From NCBI GenBank assembly GCA_016935935.1, contig JAFGPZ010000234.1, positions 1 to 27,700 of the forward strand: a stretch of 27,700 bases of DNA, in the 5' to 3' direction. This document shows, one piece after another, positions 17,279 through 24,264 of this stretch. Both the position numbers and the translations under genes were made by a program. The DNA comes from Deltaproteobacteria bacterium (lineage in GTDB: Bacteria; Desulfobacterota; Syntrophia; Syntrophales; UBA2210). How positions within the stretch are numbered: the stretch's first letter is position 1; each line of letters starts with the position of its first letter. The notes under the pieces were generated by a model, which was not told where the DNA came from, did no database searches, and saw nothing but the letters and a program-made list of their open reading frames with translations.

Positions 17279-17899
17279 ATGCAAAAAACTGATAACACAC
17301 ATATCAAACGAATATCTGCGATCGTTTTAGCTGCCGGCCAGTCGAAACGGATGGGAAGGGCCAAGCAACTGTTGCCCTTCGGCAGTGGGACTGTTCTGGA
17401 GACCGTTATCGATAGTCTTACCGAATCGAAGGTAGATGAGACGATTCTTGTTTTGGGATATAGGGGAGAGGAAATACGCAAATCCTTATCATGTAGACCT
17501 TCAAAGACGGTATTCAATCAATGTTATGAGGAAGGAATGAGTACCTCCATTATATGCGGGATGAATGCGGCGGATGAGCGTGCCGATGCAGTTATGATTG
17601 TACTGGGTGATCAACCGTTGATAAGCTCGGAAGTCATTGACAGGCTTGCACATAAATATCGCAACGGAGAAAAAGGCATCGTTGTCCCTCTCTGTAAAAC
17701 GAGGAGAGGCAACCCCGTAATTTTTGATATGAAGTACAGGGAAAAATTGTTGGCATTGTGTGGCGATATCGGCGGAAAGGGAATAATTGATAGTGAGATT
17801 GGAGATGTGATGGAGGTGGACATCGAATCCGATGCGATTATACTGGATATAGATGAAAAGGATGATTACCTCTGTCATTTGGAAAAAATCAGAGCTTAG
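17279..17899 (+). CDS. mocA: Molybdenum cofactor cytidylyltransferase, MocA/YgfJ-like
   Basis: The 206-residue nucleotidyltransferase of the MobA-like fold would transfer CMP from CTP to molybdopterin-Mo, giving the MCD cofactor used by xanthine dehydrogenase-family hydroxylases. The N-terminal loop is complete, LAAGQSKRMGRAKQLLPFG (residues 18-36), followed by LVLGY (58-61) and the metal-binding GDQPLI (110-115). The RRGNP block near 142 is the other conserved substrate loop. The assignment to MocA rather than the GMP-transferring MobA rests on these loops and on the XdhC/YqeC neighbourhood. No clear ribosome site precedes the ATG. It opens the maturation cluster. Confidence 0.88.
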   Translation: MQKTDNTHIKRISAIVLAAGQSKRMGRAKQLLPFGSGTVLETVIDSLTESKVDETILVLGYRGEEIRKSLSCRPSKTVFNQCYEEGMSTSIICGMNAADERADAVMIVLGDQPLISSEVIDRLAHKYRNGEKGIVVPLCKTRRGNPVIFDMKYREKLLALCGDIGGKGIIDSEIGDVMEVDIESDAIILDIDEKDDYLCHLEKIRA

Positions 17900-17971
17900 A
17901 TGTGTTACTCTATGCATGCCATTAAACGGGGACTGCTAATAGTAAATTAGATATAGGTAGATGTAGGAATT

Positions 17972-18994
17972 ATGGGAAAAAAAATTGCAGTAGATGAGGC
18001 TGTGGGAATGACGCTGGCCCATGATCTGACGCGGGTTATCCCCGGGAAGTTTAAGGGAGTTGCCTTTCCGAGGGGTCATGTGGTCCGGGAAGAGGACATT
18101 CCTATGCTTTTAGATATGGGGAAGAGGTATATTTATGTCCTTGAGCTCTTGGAAGGGGAAATACACGAGGAAGACGCTGCCAGGAGGATCGCCACGGCAT
18201 TGGCCGGCTCTGGACTGGATCAGGAAGGACCGAGAGAAGGGAGAATCAATCTCAAGGCCCAATATTTTGGGATTCTCAAGATAAATCTCGATCTGCTGCG
18301 AGAGATAAATATGGTTGAAGATGTAATCCTTTCGACGTTATCCAATTATTCGGTTTGTTCACCGGGTACCACCGTGGCCGGCACGAAGATCGTTCCCCTC
18401 TATTCAGCAGTTGAAAACATTGAAACGGTGGAATCGCTGTGCAGACAATACGGCAGAGCGCTGGAAATCATTCCCTTCAGGGAGAAAAAGGTGGGTGTTA
18501 TCATCACGGGGAGTGAAGTCTTTGAGGGGAGAATCGAAGATGGATTTGGCGCAATCATAAAAGAAAAGGTTGAGAAATTGGGATCGCAGATCAATGATCA
18601 GAAAATTGTTCCCGACGATATTTTCGTGATCGCTCAGGCAATCAGGGATATGCGCTCTAAGGGAAATGATGTCATTGTGGTATGCGGCGGCCTGTCGGTA
18701 GATCCCGATGATGTCACTTATGACGGTGTTGTAGAATCAGGTGCCAATATTATTTCCTATGGTTCTCCCGTACTGCCCGGTGCCATGTTTCTCTACGCCA
18801 TTCTGGGAGACATCCCTGTCCTGGGAGCCCCTGCTAACGTTATTTTTGATAAGGCAACCGTCTTCGACCTAATTCTTCCCCGGGTGCTGGCCGGTGAAAA
18901 AGTTGAACACGCAGATATCGCCATGATGGGCGAAGGTGGGTTATGCCTCCGATGTTCTGAATGCAGATACCCAATCTGTCCTTTTGGAAGATGA
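17972..18994 (+). CDS. MoCF (molybdopterin-binding) domain protein with a four-cysteine C-terminal tail
   Basis: The 340-residue protein has an N-terminal region resembling the MoeA/SAF-like substrate arm (AVGMTLAHDLTRVIPG). A MogA/MoeA-type MoCF domain follows at about 172-310, with VGVIITGSEVFEG and VCGGLSVDPDDVTYDGV containing the Gly/Asp residues that bind molybdopterin. The last residues hold Cys325, Cys328, Cys331 and Cys336 (LCLRCSECRYPICPFG), a small metal- or Fe-S-binding tail absent from MogA and MoeA. Proteins of this shape occur beside XdhC and MocA genes; molybdopterin delivery or sensing is the natural role, but none is proven to my knowledge. AGGA precedes the ATG. It lies 72 bases behind mocA. 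Confidence 0.85.
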   Translation: MGKKIAVDEAVGMTLAHDLTRVIPGKFKGVAFPRGHVVREEDIPMLLDMGKRYIYVLELLEGEIHEEDAARRIATALAGSGLDQEGPREGRINLKAQYFGILKINLDLLREINMVEDVILSTLSNYSVCSPGTTVAGTKIVPLYSAVENIETVESLCRQYGRALEIIPFREKKVGVIITGSEVFEGRIEDGFGAIIKEKVEKLGSQINDQKIVPDDIFVIAQAIRDMRSKGNDVIVVCGGLSVDPDDVTYDGVVESGANIISYGSPVLPGAMFLYAILGDIPVLGAPANVIFDKATVFDLILPRVLAGEKVEHADIAMMGEGGLCLRCSECRYPICPFGR

Positions 18995-19376
18995 ACCAAA
19001 ATGATTGACATTAATGTTACCCTCAAACGGGACGAAGATTTTGCTGCCTGTCTATGTAATTATGTGAGGTAATTGAGTACATGTCAGGCTGAATTTTTCC
19101 TACTTATTCCAGGTGTTCGGTGCTAGATTTTTGTCTCTGTATGGCTTTTATTCGTTTCATTTCAGTTAATGTACAACCCATTGATATCTTTTTTATCGTT
19201 TGAAGCCTTAATGAAATTCCTGTTTTGCTTTTCTGTCCCCTCCGCTCAATAAAAATAATAAGATACCTTCATTGAGTCTTATTTCACGAAATTCAGGTTG
19301 ATTTGTGAAAATATGCGTGGTATGCTTCTCAGAAAATGTACATTAAAGTGTACACTTTTAAGAAGGATGCATTCCT
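18995..19376. other. 382-bp gap before the toxin-antitoxin pair
   Basis: No convincing gene is present. A 23-codon frame at 19001 (starting MIDINV) has no ribosome site and is probably chance. A low-GC hairpin AATAAGA/TCTTATT (19257-19263 with 19277-19283) could be a weak terminator behind the MoCF gene. The right end carries the palindromic operator candidate at 19345-19358. The gap marks a transcriptional break between mocA-MoCF and the toxin-antitoxin unit. Confidence 0.45.
19345..19358. promoter_or_regulatory. Perfect 14-bp palindrome, likely antitoxin operator
   Basis: AAAGTGTACACTTT is fully self-complementary and lies 18 bases before the antitoxin ATG. Phd/YefM antitoxins bind palindromes at this place to repress their own operon, commonly with a GTAC core, which is present here. 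Confidence 0.6.
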
Positions 19377-19640
19377 ATGCTGGAAGTAATCCCTGCCACG
19401 CAGGTAAGAAAAAACTTTCTTCCTCTAATCAAAAAGGTTGGTACGGAGCTTTTTAAGTTTATTATTGCCAAGCAGGGCAAACCCATTGCTGTCGTTTTAA
19501 GCTATGAAGAATATAACGGGATGGTGGAAACTCTGAGGATTATAGGGCAGGGTACCGCGGCAAAAGATATAGAGAGTGGTCTCGCAGAACTGCGGCGTGG
19601 CGAGACCTTTCGTGGGAAGGATATGCTTGGTGATGAATAA
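19377..19640 (+). CDS. Phd/YefM-family antitoxin
   Basis: The 87-residue protein starts MLEVIPATQVRKNFLPLIKKV, the DNA-binding half of Phd/YefM antitoxins. The middle KQGKPIAVVLSYEEYNGM is the most conserved family stretch. The C-terminal acidic/basic tail (about 58-87) would wrap and neutralise the toxin. AGAAGGA lies 10 bases before the ATG. Its last codons overlap the toxin start by 8 bases (ATGAATAA), the usual translational coupling. The 14-bp palindrome just upstream fits autoregulation with the toxin as co-repressor. Confidence 0.88.
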   Translation: MLEVIPATQVRKNFLPLIKKVGTELFKFIIAKQGKPIAVVLSYEEYNGMVETLRIIGQGTAAKDIESGLAELRRGETFRGKDMLGDE

Positions 19641-20382
19641 CATAATGCTTGTGCCGCACGTCTCAAAAAAGCTGTCGTGTCTGTCACAAGAAGAACAAAT
19701 TTCCATACGGAAAGATCTCTCCATGCTTCAGGAAAATCCCCTTGCTGGCGTGAAACTGCAGGGGCCCTATGTGGGGCTGTCTCTTTTCCGGATTTCTCAC
19801 GGGCTGCAGATAATTTACAGGGCCATCGACAGTGACATCTGTGTGGTAGCTGTAACAAAAGGAGAACACTATAAGTTGTCTTCAAGGGAACGGATTTCGG
19901 CTGTTATTCTGGCGGCGGGAAAATCGAAGGATCACAGTATTACACGGATAGTGGATGCTACAGAGGCATTTTCGAAGACCCTGGTCGATGAAGTCATACT
20001 TGTATTGGGATACCGGGCCGACGCTGTCAAGGAGAGGGTTACGGGAGAAAAGATACGGGTTGTAGTGAATCAGGATTATGAAGGGGTGCTGAGCAGATCT
20101 CTCCGTTGCGGCCTTCGGGCCGTTACCAGCGATGCATCTGCCGTTTTTCTGGCGCTGGGAAATCAGGACTTAATTGACGCCGCCCTCATCGATAATCTAC
20201 TCAAGGTTTATCGTCAGGAGAAGGCTTCCATCGTAGCCCCTTCTAAGGAGGGGAGACTTGTGCACCCCCTTATTTTCGACAGGATACTGCTGCCGGAACT
20301 ATTTAAGGTAAGGGGGAATATTGGAGGACGTAACGTTGTCAGAAGGTATGAGAGAGAAATACGGAAGGTCACCGTTGCTTGA
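19633..20382 (+). CDS. RelE/ParE-type toxin fused to a degenerate MocA-like nucleotidyltransferase
   Basis: The 249-residue frame is continuous. Residues 1-82 are a complete RelE/ParE-superfamily toxin, with helices around SQEEQISIRKDL, then LFRISHGLQIIYRA, and the typical toxin end VTKGEHYKL. Residues 87-249 are a MobA/MocA-like domain (ISAVILAAGKSK, VILVLGY), clearly related to the intact mocA at 17279. The second domain has lost about 10 residues covering RMGRAKQLLPFG, has GNQD (176-179) instead of GDQP, and VHP instead of GNP, so nucleotidyl transfer is unlikely. The ATG at 19633 overlaps the antitoxin gene and is preferred over the longer frame from 19576. An AAAGGAG lies 11 bases before an in-frame TTG at 19876 (codon 82), so the second domain might also be made alone. 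I know of no described RelE-MocA fusion. Confidence 0.82.
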   Translation: MNNIMLVPHVSKKLSCLSQEEQISIRKDLSMLQENPLAGVKLQGPYVGLSLFRISHGLQIIYRAIDSDICVVAVTKGEHYKLSSRERISAVILAAGKSKDHSITRIVDATEAFSKTLVDEVILVLGYRADAVKERVTGEKIRVVVNQDYEGVLSRSLRCGLRAVTSDASAVFLALGNQDLIDAALIDNLLKVYRQEKASIVAPSKEGRLVHPLIFDRILLPELFKVRGNIGGRNVVRRYEREIRKVTVA

Positions 20383-20606
20383 CAGTGTCGGTGATATCCA
20401 TGACTACCATAACTGAGGAGATAATCCATTTGCTGCTATGGCCTGTTACCGCATTGTGGCGTAACGGTTTTAGTGAAACATAGAAAAAGAGATGGTGATG
20501 TGCAAATGCGAAAAGTTTACCGTTGATCGTTTGAAAGGCACATCGCATCCATTACATAATAATCTCCGGTGTCTGTTAACAATTGTGTAAATTAGAGGAG
20601 AAAATG

Positions 20607-21617
20607 ATGAAAAAGTTTTTAGTTTTTGTTGTTGTTGTATTTGCTTTTGTAAGTTGCCCACCGGCTCTGAAGGCCTTGGGGAGTGGAAAGCCATCCATAA
20701 AAATTGCGGTGGAGTTTGTCGATCACGCTTCCTGTGCCTTTGTAGCCTTCGATAAGAAAATGTTCGAAAGGGAGGGCGTTGATATTAAGTCTTACAATAC
20801 ATATGTTACCGGGATGGCTCTGTCTGCCGCAATGACGCGAGGCGACATCGATGCCGCTTATATGTGTCTGATACCTGCCATCAGCGCTTACGCCAATGGC
20901 AAGGTTCCTCTGAAGGTTGTCGCCGGTACACATAAGTATGGCTATGGACTGATAGTCGATTCCGGTAAGGTAAAGAGTGTAGCGGATCTGGCAAAGCCTG
21001 AGATACGTATAGGTTGTCCAAGCGAAGGAAGTCCTCCTGATATCCTGATTAACGTTATGATGGAGAAGTTCCACCTCGACAAAAACGGTATCCTGAAGAA
21101 AACCCGTCGTATGTCACCGCCTAAATTACTCATGGCACTCAAAATGGGACAGCTGGACGCGGCCTTTTTACCAGAGCAGTTTCCCACAATGGGCGAGGAG
21201 ACGGGATTTACGATGCTGTTGACGGCCCGGGACCTCTGGCCCGACATGCAGGGTAGCGTACTCGTGGTCACAGAAGGATTGATAGAGGAAAATCAAGAGG
21301 TTGTTGAAAAGATTGTTAAGGTGACAAACCGTGCCACGGCATATCTAAACGCATACCCGGAAGAGGCCTCCCAGATTGTGGCTAGGAGTTTGAGTGCTAT
21401 GAAGGAGACGGAATTCACTGTTAAGATAGGAAAGAGACCCCCGGGCTTGGACATTACTCCTTCAGTTATTTTAAGATCCATTACAACCAGGATGGAATGC
21501 ACCAGCCATATAGACAAGAATCAGGTTCAGAAAACCATCAATGCTATGGCGAAACTGGGATATATCGAGGCCTTTGATGCATCTAATATTCTCGATCTGA
21601 GGTGGAATCATGATTAA
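20607..21617 (+). CDS. ABC transporter substrate-binding protein, NitT/TauT (NMT1/SsuA-like) family
   Basis: The 336-residue protein begins with a signal peptide (MKKFLVFVVVVFAFVSC). The Cys after FVS could be a lipid anchor, although the lipobox is imperfect. The mature part is a class II periplasmic binding fold with IAVEFVDHASCAFVAFDKKMFEREG, the usual opening of this family. It continues with GDIDAAYMCLIPAISAYANGK and MGQLDAAFLPEQFPT. Relatives bind taurine, alkanesulfonates, nitrate, thiamine precursors or aromatics; the substrate here is unknown. GAGGAG lies 6 bases before the ATG at 20607; the ATG just before it (20604) is an alternative. It overlaps the permease gene by 8 bases. Confidence 0.87.
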   Translation: MKKFLVFVVVVFAFVSCPPALKALGSGKPSIKIAVEFVDHASCAFVAFDKKMFEREGVDIKSYNTYVTGMALSAAMTRGDIDAAYMCLIPAISAYANGKVPLKVVAGTHKYGYGLIVDSGKVKSVADLAKPEIRIGCPSEGSPPDILINVMMEKFHLDKNGILKKTRRMSPPKLLMALKMGQLDAAFLPEQFPTMGEETGFTMLLTARDLWPDMQGSVLVVTEGLIEENQEVVEKIVKVTNRATAYLNAYPEEASQIVARSLSAMKETEFTVKIGKRPPGLDITPSVILRSITTRMECTSHIDKNQVQKTINAMAKLGYIEAFDASNILDLRWNHD

Positions 21618-22374
21618 GGAGCCGATGAAAGGATCGGATATTTGGGGAATCGTTCCCGTAGTCCTGTTTATAGGTATGTGGGAGATTGCATCTCGTTCAC
21701 AGGTTCTCTCTATGCATCAATTCGTTCCCCCTCCTTCTACCGTAGTGGTGGAATTTTACCGGTTGGCCATCGAGGGTGAACTGGGCGTCAATTTTTTGGG
21801 CAGCCTGAGGCGCCTTCTCATAGGATTTTGTGCAGGTTCTTTGGCTGGTCTTCTTACAGGCATAATGATGGGATGGAGCGACATGTCACACAGGACGCTT
21901 CACCCACTGTTCAGTCTCTTTTATCCCATTCCCGCTTTGGGATGGCTGCCTCTTCTAATGATTTGGTTAGGAATAACCGAGATGCTACCCATTGCCCTAA
22001 TTTTTATATCCTCCTTTTTTCCTGTTCTCTATAATACGATCACCGGGATACGAACGGTACCGAGAAACTATATTAAAGTCGCGGAAACATTGGGCGCATC
22101 ACAATACAAGGTATTAACTACGGTGATTATTCCTCTGGCCTTACCGAATATTTTTACTGGATTGAGACTGACCTCTGGCATGGCGTGGAGAGTTATTATA
22201 GCGGCAGAGATGGTGGCAATTCCCACGGGAATCGGGGCCTTGCTTATGAGGGCGCAGAGCCTGATCAGGATAGACATTATTATCGTTTGCCTTATTATAT
22301 TGTCGTTTATGTGTCTTGCCTTTGAAAGATTCTTCCTCTTCATGGAAGAACAATTAACTGGCAAGTGGAGATAG
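21610..22374 (+). CDS. ABC transporter permease, SsuC/TauC type
   Basis: The 254-residue inner-membrane protein has about six helices. It carries the BPD_transp_1 coupling motif as VAETLGASQYKVLTTVIIPLALPNIFTGL (EAA loop at about 158-186). The N-terminal FVPPPSTVVVEFYRL and the segment PIPALGWLPLLMIWLG are typical of sulfonate/taurine/nitrate-type permeases. It overlaps the binding-protein gene by 8 bases, and the ATPase start follows one base after its stop, so the three are one operon. Substrate unknown. Confidence 0.9.
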   Translation: MIKEPMKGSDIWGIVPVVLFIGMWEIASRSQVLSMHQFVPPPSTVVVEFYRLAIEGELGVNFLGSLRRLLIGFCAGSLAGLLTGIMMGWSDMSHRTLHPLFSLFYPIPALGWLPLLMIWLGITEMLPIALIFISSFFPVLYNTITGIRTVPRNYIKVAETLGASQYKVLTTVIIPLALPNIFTGLRLTSGMAWRVIIAAEMVAIPTGIGALLMRAQSLIRIDIIIVCLIILSFMCLAFERFFLFMEEQLTGKWR

Positions 22375-22375
22375 C

Positions 22376-23419
22376 ATGTCTGAAATTACGCTCAGTCAGA
22401 TCAGCAATTTTGTCTGCAAGGATATAAATCTTCGTATACGAAAGGGGGAGATTTTAGTCCTCCTGGGTCCATCAGGTGCGGGGAAGACGACACTGCTCAA
22501 TGTCATTGCCGGGTTGATTCCCTACAGTGGAACTGTGTGTATCAACGGGAATCGGATTGATGATCTTACCCCCAGTCAACGTGATGTGGGCTATCTGTTT
22601 CAAGATTTATCGCTATTTCCTCACCTCAATGTGAAATCAAATATTGCCTATGGTTTGAAGGTGCAAAAGGCTTTACACAGGGAAAGGCGGGTGGATGAAT
22701 TATTGCGTTTGATGAAGATCGGGCACTTGGCGGAGCGTTATCCGAGAGATTTAAGCGGCGGCGAGAGACAGAGGGTCGCTCTGGCAAGGGCAATCGCTCC
22801 TGCTCCCAGGGTTCTGTTGTTGGATGAACCCTTGAGCAGTCTCGACTTGAGGACTGCGCGATATCTCATGATGGAGATTCGCAGCATCCAGCGATCCCTG
22901 GGTATTACTACGCTTTACGTAACTCACAGCTTTGTCGAAGCTCGAGAAATGGCCGACAGGGTGGGTGTCATACATGAGGGTAGGCTGGAGCAGATAGGCA
23001 GCCCCTCGGAGGTGTTCATATACCCCGTAAATGAGCGGATTGCAGATTTTATCGGTCCGCCCAACGTCCTGTACTGCAAGGGAAGCAGGGTGCTGGGAAG
23101 GGGACTGGTTGAGGTGAATTGCGGCGGGAATAAGATTATTGTTCCCCATGAAGGTGGTAAAGTTAAGAAGATTGCCATATCTCCCAGGCATGTATATGTT
23201 TCCCTCGAGAAACCGCCGGGGCCGGAGGTAAACAGATTCAGAGGGGTGGTTGATGAAGTAATGGTATCCGATCTCGTATCACGGTGTAAAATAAAAATTG
23301 GGGACGCCGTTCTTGTGGCGGAAGTGCCTCAGACTTTGTATGAAGAGATGAATGTGTCTAAAGGAAGAGAGGTCTTCCTGGTATTGAAGTTAAAATGGAT
23401 AAGCGTTATAGAAAGCTAA
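22376..23419 (+). CDS. ABC transporter ATPase with C-terminal TOBE-like domain
   Basis: The 347-residue ATPase has Walker A GPSGAGKTT (31-39), the signature LSGGERQ (126-132), Walker B VLLLDEP (146-152) and the switch His in VTHSF. After the nucleotide-binding domain there are about 110 further residues (from about 235) with ISPRHVYVS, the look of a TOBE domain as in ModC, WtpC and PotA. NitT/TauT ATPases such as SsuB and TauB usually lack it. TOBE domains often bind oxyanions such as molybdate or tungstate and regulate the transporter. The ATPase type therefore does not match its partner subunits. Confidence 0.9.
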   Translation: MSEITLSQISNFVCKDINLRIRKGEILVLLGPSGAGKTTLLNVIAGLIPYSGTVCINGNRIDDLTPSQRDVGYLFQDLSLFPHLNVKSNIAYGLKVQKALHRERRVDELLRLMKIGHLAERYPRDLSGGERQRVALARAIAPAPRVLLLDEPLSSLDLRTARYLMMEIRSIQRSLGITTLYVTHSFVEAREMADRVGVIHEGRLEQIGSPSEVFIYPVNERIADFIGPPNVLYCKGSRVLGRGLVEVNCGGNKIIVPHEGGKVKKIAISPRHVYVSLEKPPGPEVNRFRGVVDEVMVSDLVSRCKIKIGDAVLVAEVPQTLYEEMNVSKGREVFLVLKLKWISVIES

Positions 23420-23429
23420 GGAGTTGTAA

Positions 23430-24146
23430 ATGGATGAGATTATAAGAGATAAATTGCTGAGACTGATCTTGGGCAAGAATTTTGAATCTGAGGACATACG
23501 TATTGTTGCAAAGGTGCTGACACCGGAGGAGGCCATCGGAAACCCTGAACATGATGACTACCCCCTGCAAAAGGGGAAAGAACGTCTGATGCAGGCTGAA
23601 TTCAGGGGATCCTTTGGCCAGGCCTTTACAGATATGTTTGGAAATTATCAGAGCACACTGTCCGAGGTTCTGTCCATGGATTTGAGTAATAATTTTCGCA
23701 GGGCCATATTCGTTTCCTCGATAAATGCAGTGGCGAGGCATCTCAATATGGTGGACAATACAGTGCATTGCAAGAATGAAGAACCGAAAAGGTGTGCCGA
23801 CAAGCTGGTGAGACACATAAAAGATCATTACGGCAGTCCTAAGATATTTCTGGGGGGGTTGCAACCACGAATGCTGGAGGCCCTGAGCAGTGTTTTCGAT
23901 GTGAGGGTTACCGATCTCGATAGTGAAAATATCGGGAAAAAAAAGTTCGGCATCATGGTTGAATCACCTGATAGAGGGAAAGAACATATGCGTTGGTGTG
24001 ACATAGCTCTGGTGACGGGGACAACGCTGACAAATAACACTATAGCAGACTTTGACGGGGGGAAGCCTGTCATATTTTTTGGCGTAACCATAGCCGGTCC
24101 TGCCCGGTTACTCGGTTTGAATCATTTTTGTCCCTTCGGCGCTTAG
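23430..24146 (+). CDS. DUF364 / Rossmann-like putative heavy-metal chelation protein
   Basis: The 238-residue protein resembles the DUF4213-DUF364 family. The N-terminal half has an enolase-N-terminal-like part (about 1-95), and the C-terminal half is Rossmann-like, with KIFLGGLQPRMLEAL, RWCDIALVTGTTLTNNTI and the ending HFCPFG. The crystallised member from Desulfitobacterium hafniense led to a proposed heavy-metal or pterin-related role, but no activity has been proven. AAGGAG precedes the ATG by 6 bases and the gene lies 10 bases behind the transporter ATPase. It is thus the fourth gene of the importer operon and probably handles the imported metal or chelate. Confidence 0.8.
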   Translation: MDEIIRDKLLRLILGKNFESEDIRIVAKVLTPEEAIGNPEHDDYPLQKGKERLMQAEFRGSFGQAFTDMFGNYQSTLSEVLSMDLSNNFRRAIFVSSINAVARHLNMVDNTVHCKNEEPKRCADKLVRHIKDHYGSPKIFLGGLQPRMLEALSSVFDVRVTDLDSENIGKKKFGIMVESPDRGKEHMRWCDIALVTGTTLTNNTIADFDGGKPVIFFGVTIAGPARLLGLNHFCPFGA

Positions 24147-24215
24147 TTAAGATGTGCTGGCATGCTAAGCATTGTTCTTATCAAAAGGTACTATGCAAGA
24201 TCCAGAGACTTTGGA

Positions 24216-24233
24216 ACAGTTTACATTAACTGT
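24216..24233 (+). promoter_or_regulatory. Inverted repeat ahead of xdhC
   Basis: ACAGTT (24216-24221) and AACTGT (24228-24233) form a perfect 6-base repeat with a 6-base spacer, 31 bases before the xdhC ATG. TGTATAAG directly behind could serve as a -10 region. This is a weak operator candidate. Confidence 0.3.
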
Positions 24234-24264
24234 ATAAGGCGATAAAGTTGATGCAGGTGGTATA

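Noticed and set aside
19001..19072. 23-codon small gene after the MoCF gene
   Set aside because: No ribosome site, no family pattern and too short to judge.
19576..19632. Longer N terminus of the toxin fusion
   Set aside because: The extra 19 residues come from antisense-free overlap with the antitoxin frame and lack a ribosome site; the coupled ATG at 19633 is typical of toxin-antitoxin pairs.
20383..20606. Moco-type riboswitch before the transporter operon
   Set aside because: A short GTTAC/GTAAC repeat near 20445-20466 exists, but nothing resembling the conserved Moco RNA core was found by eye.
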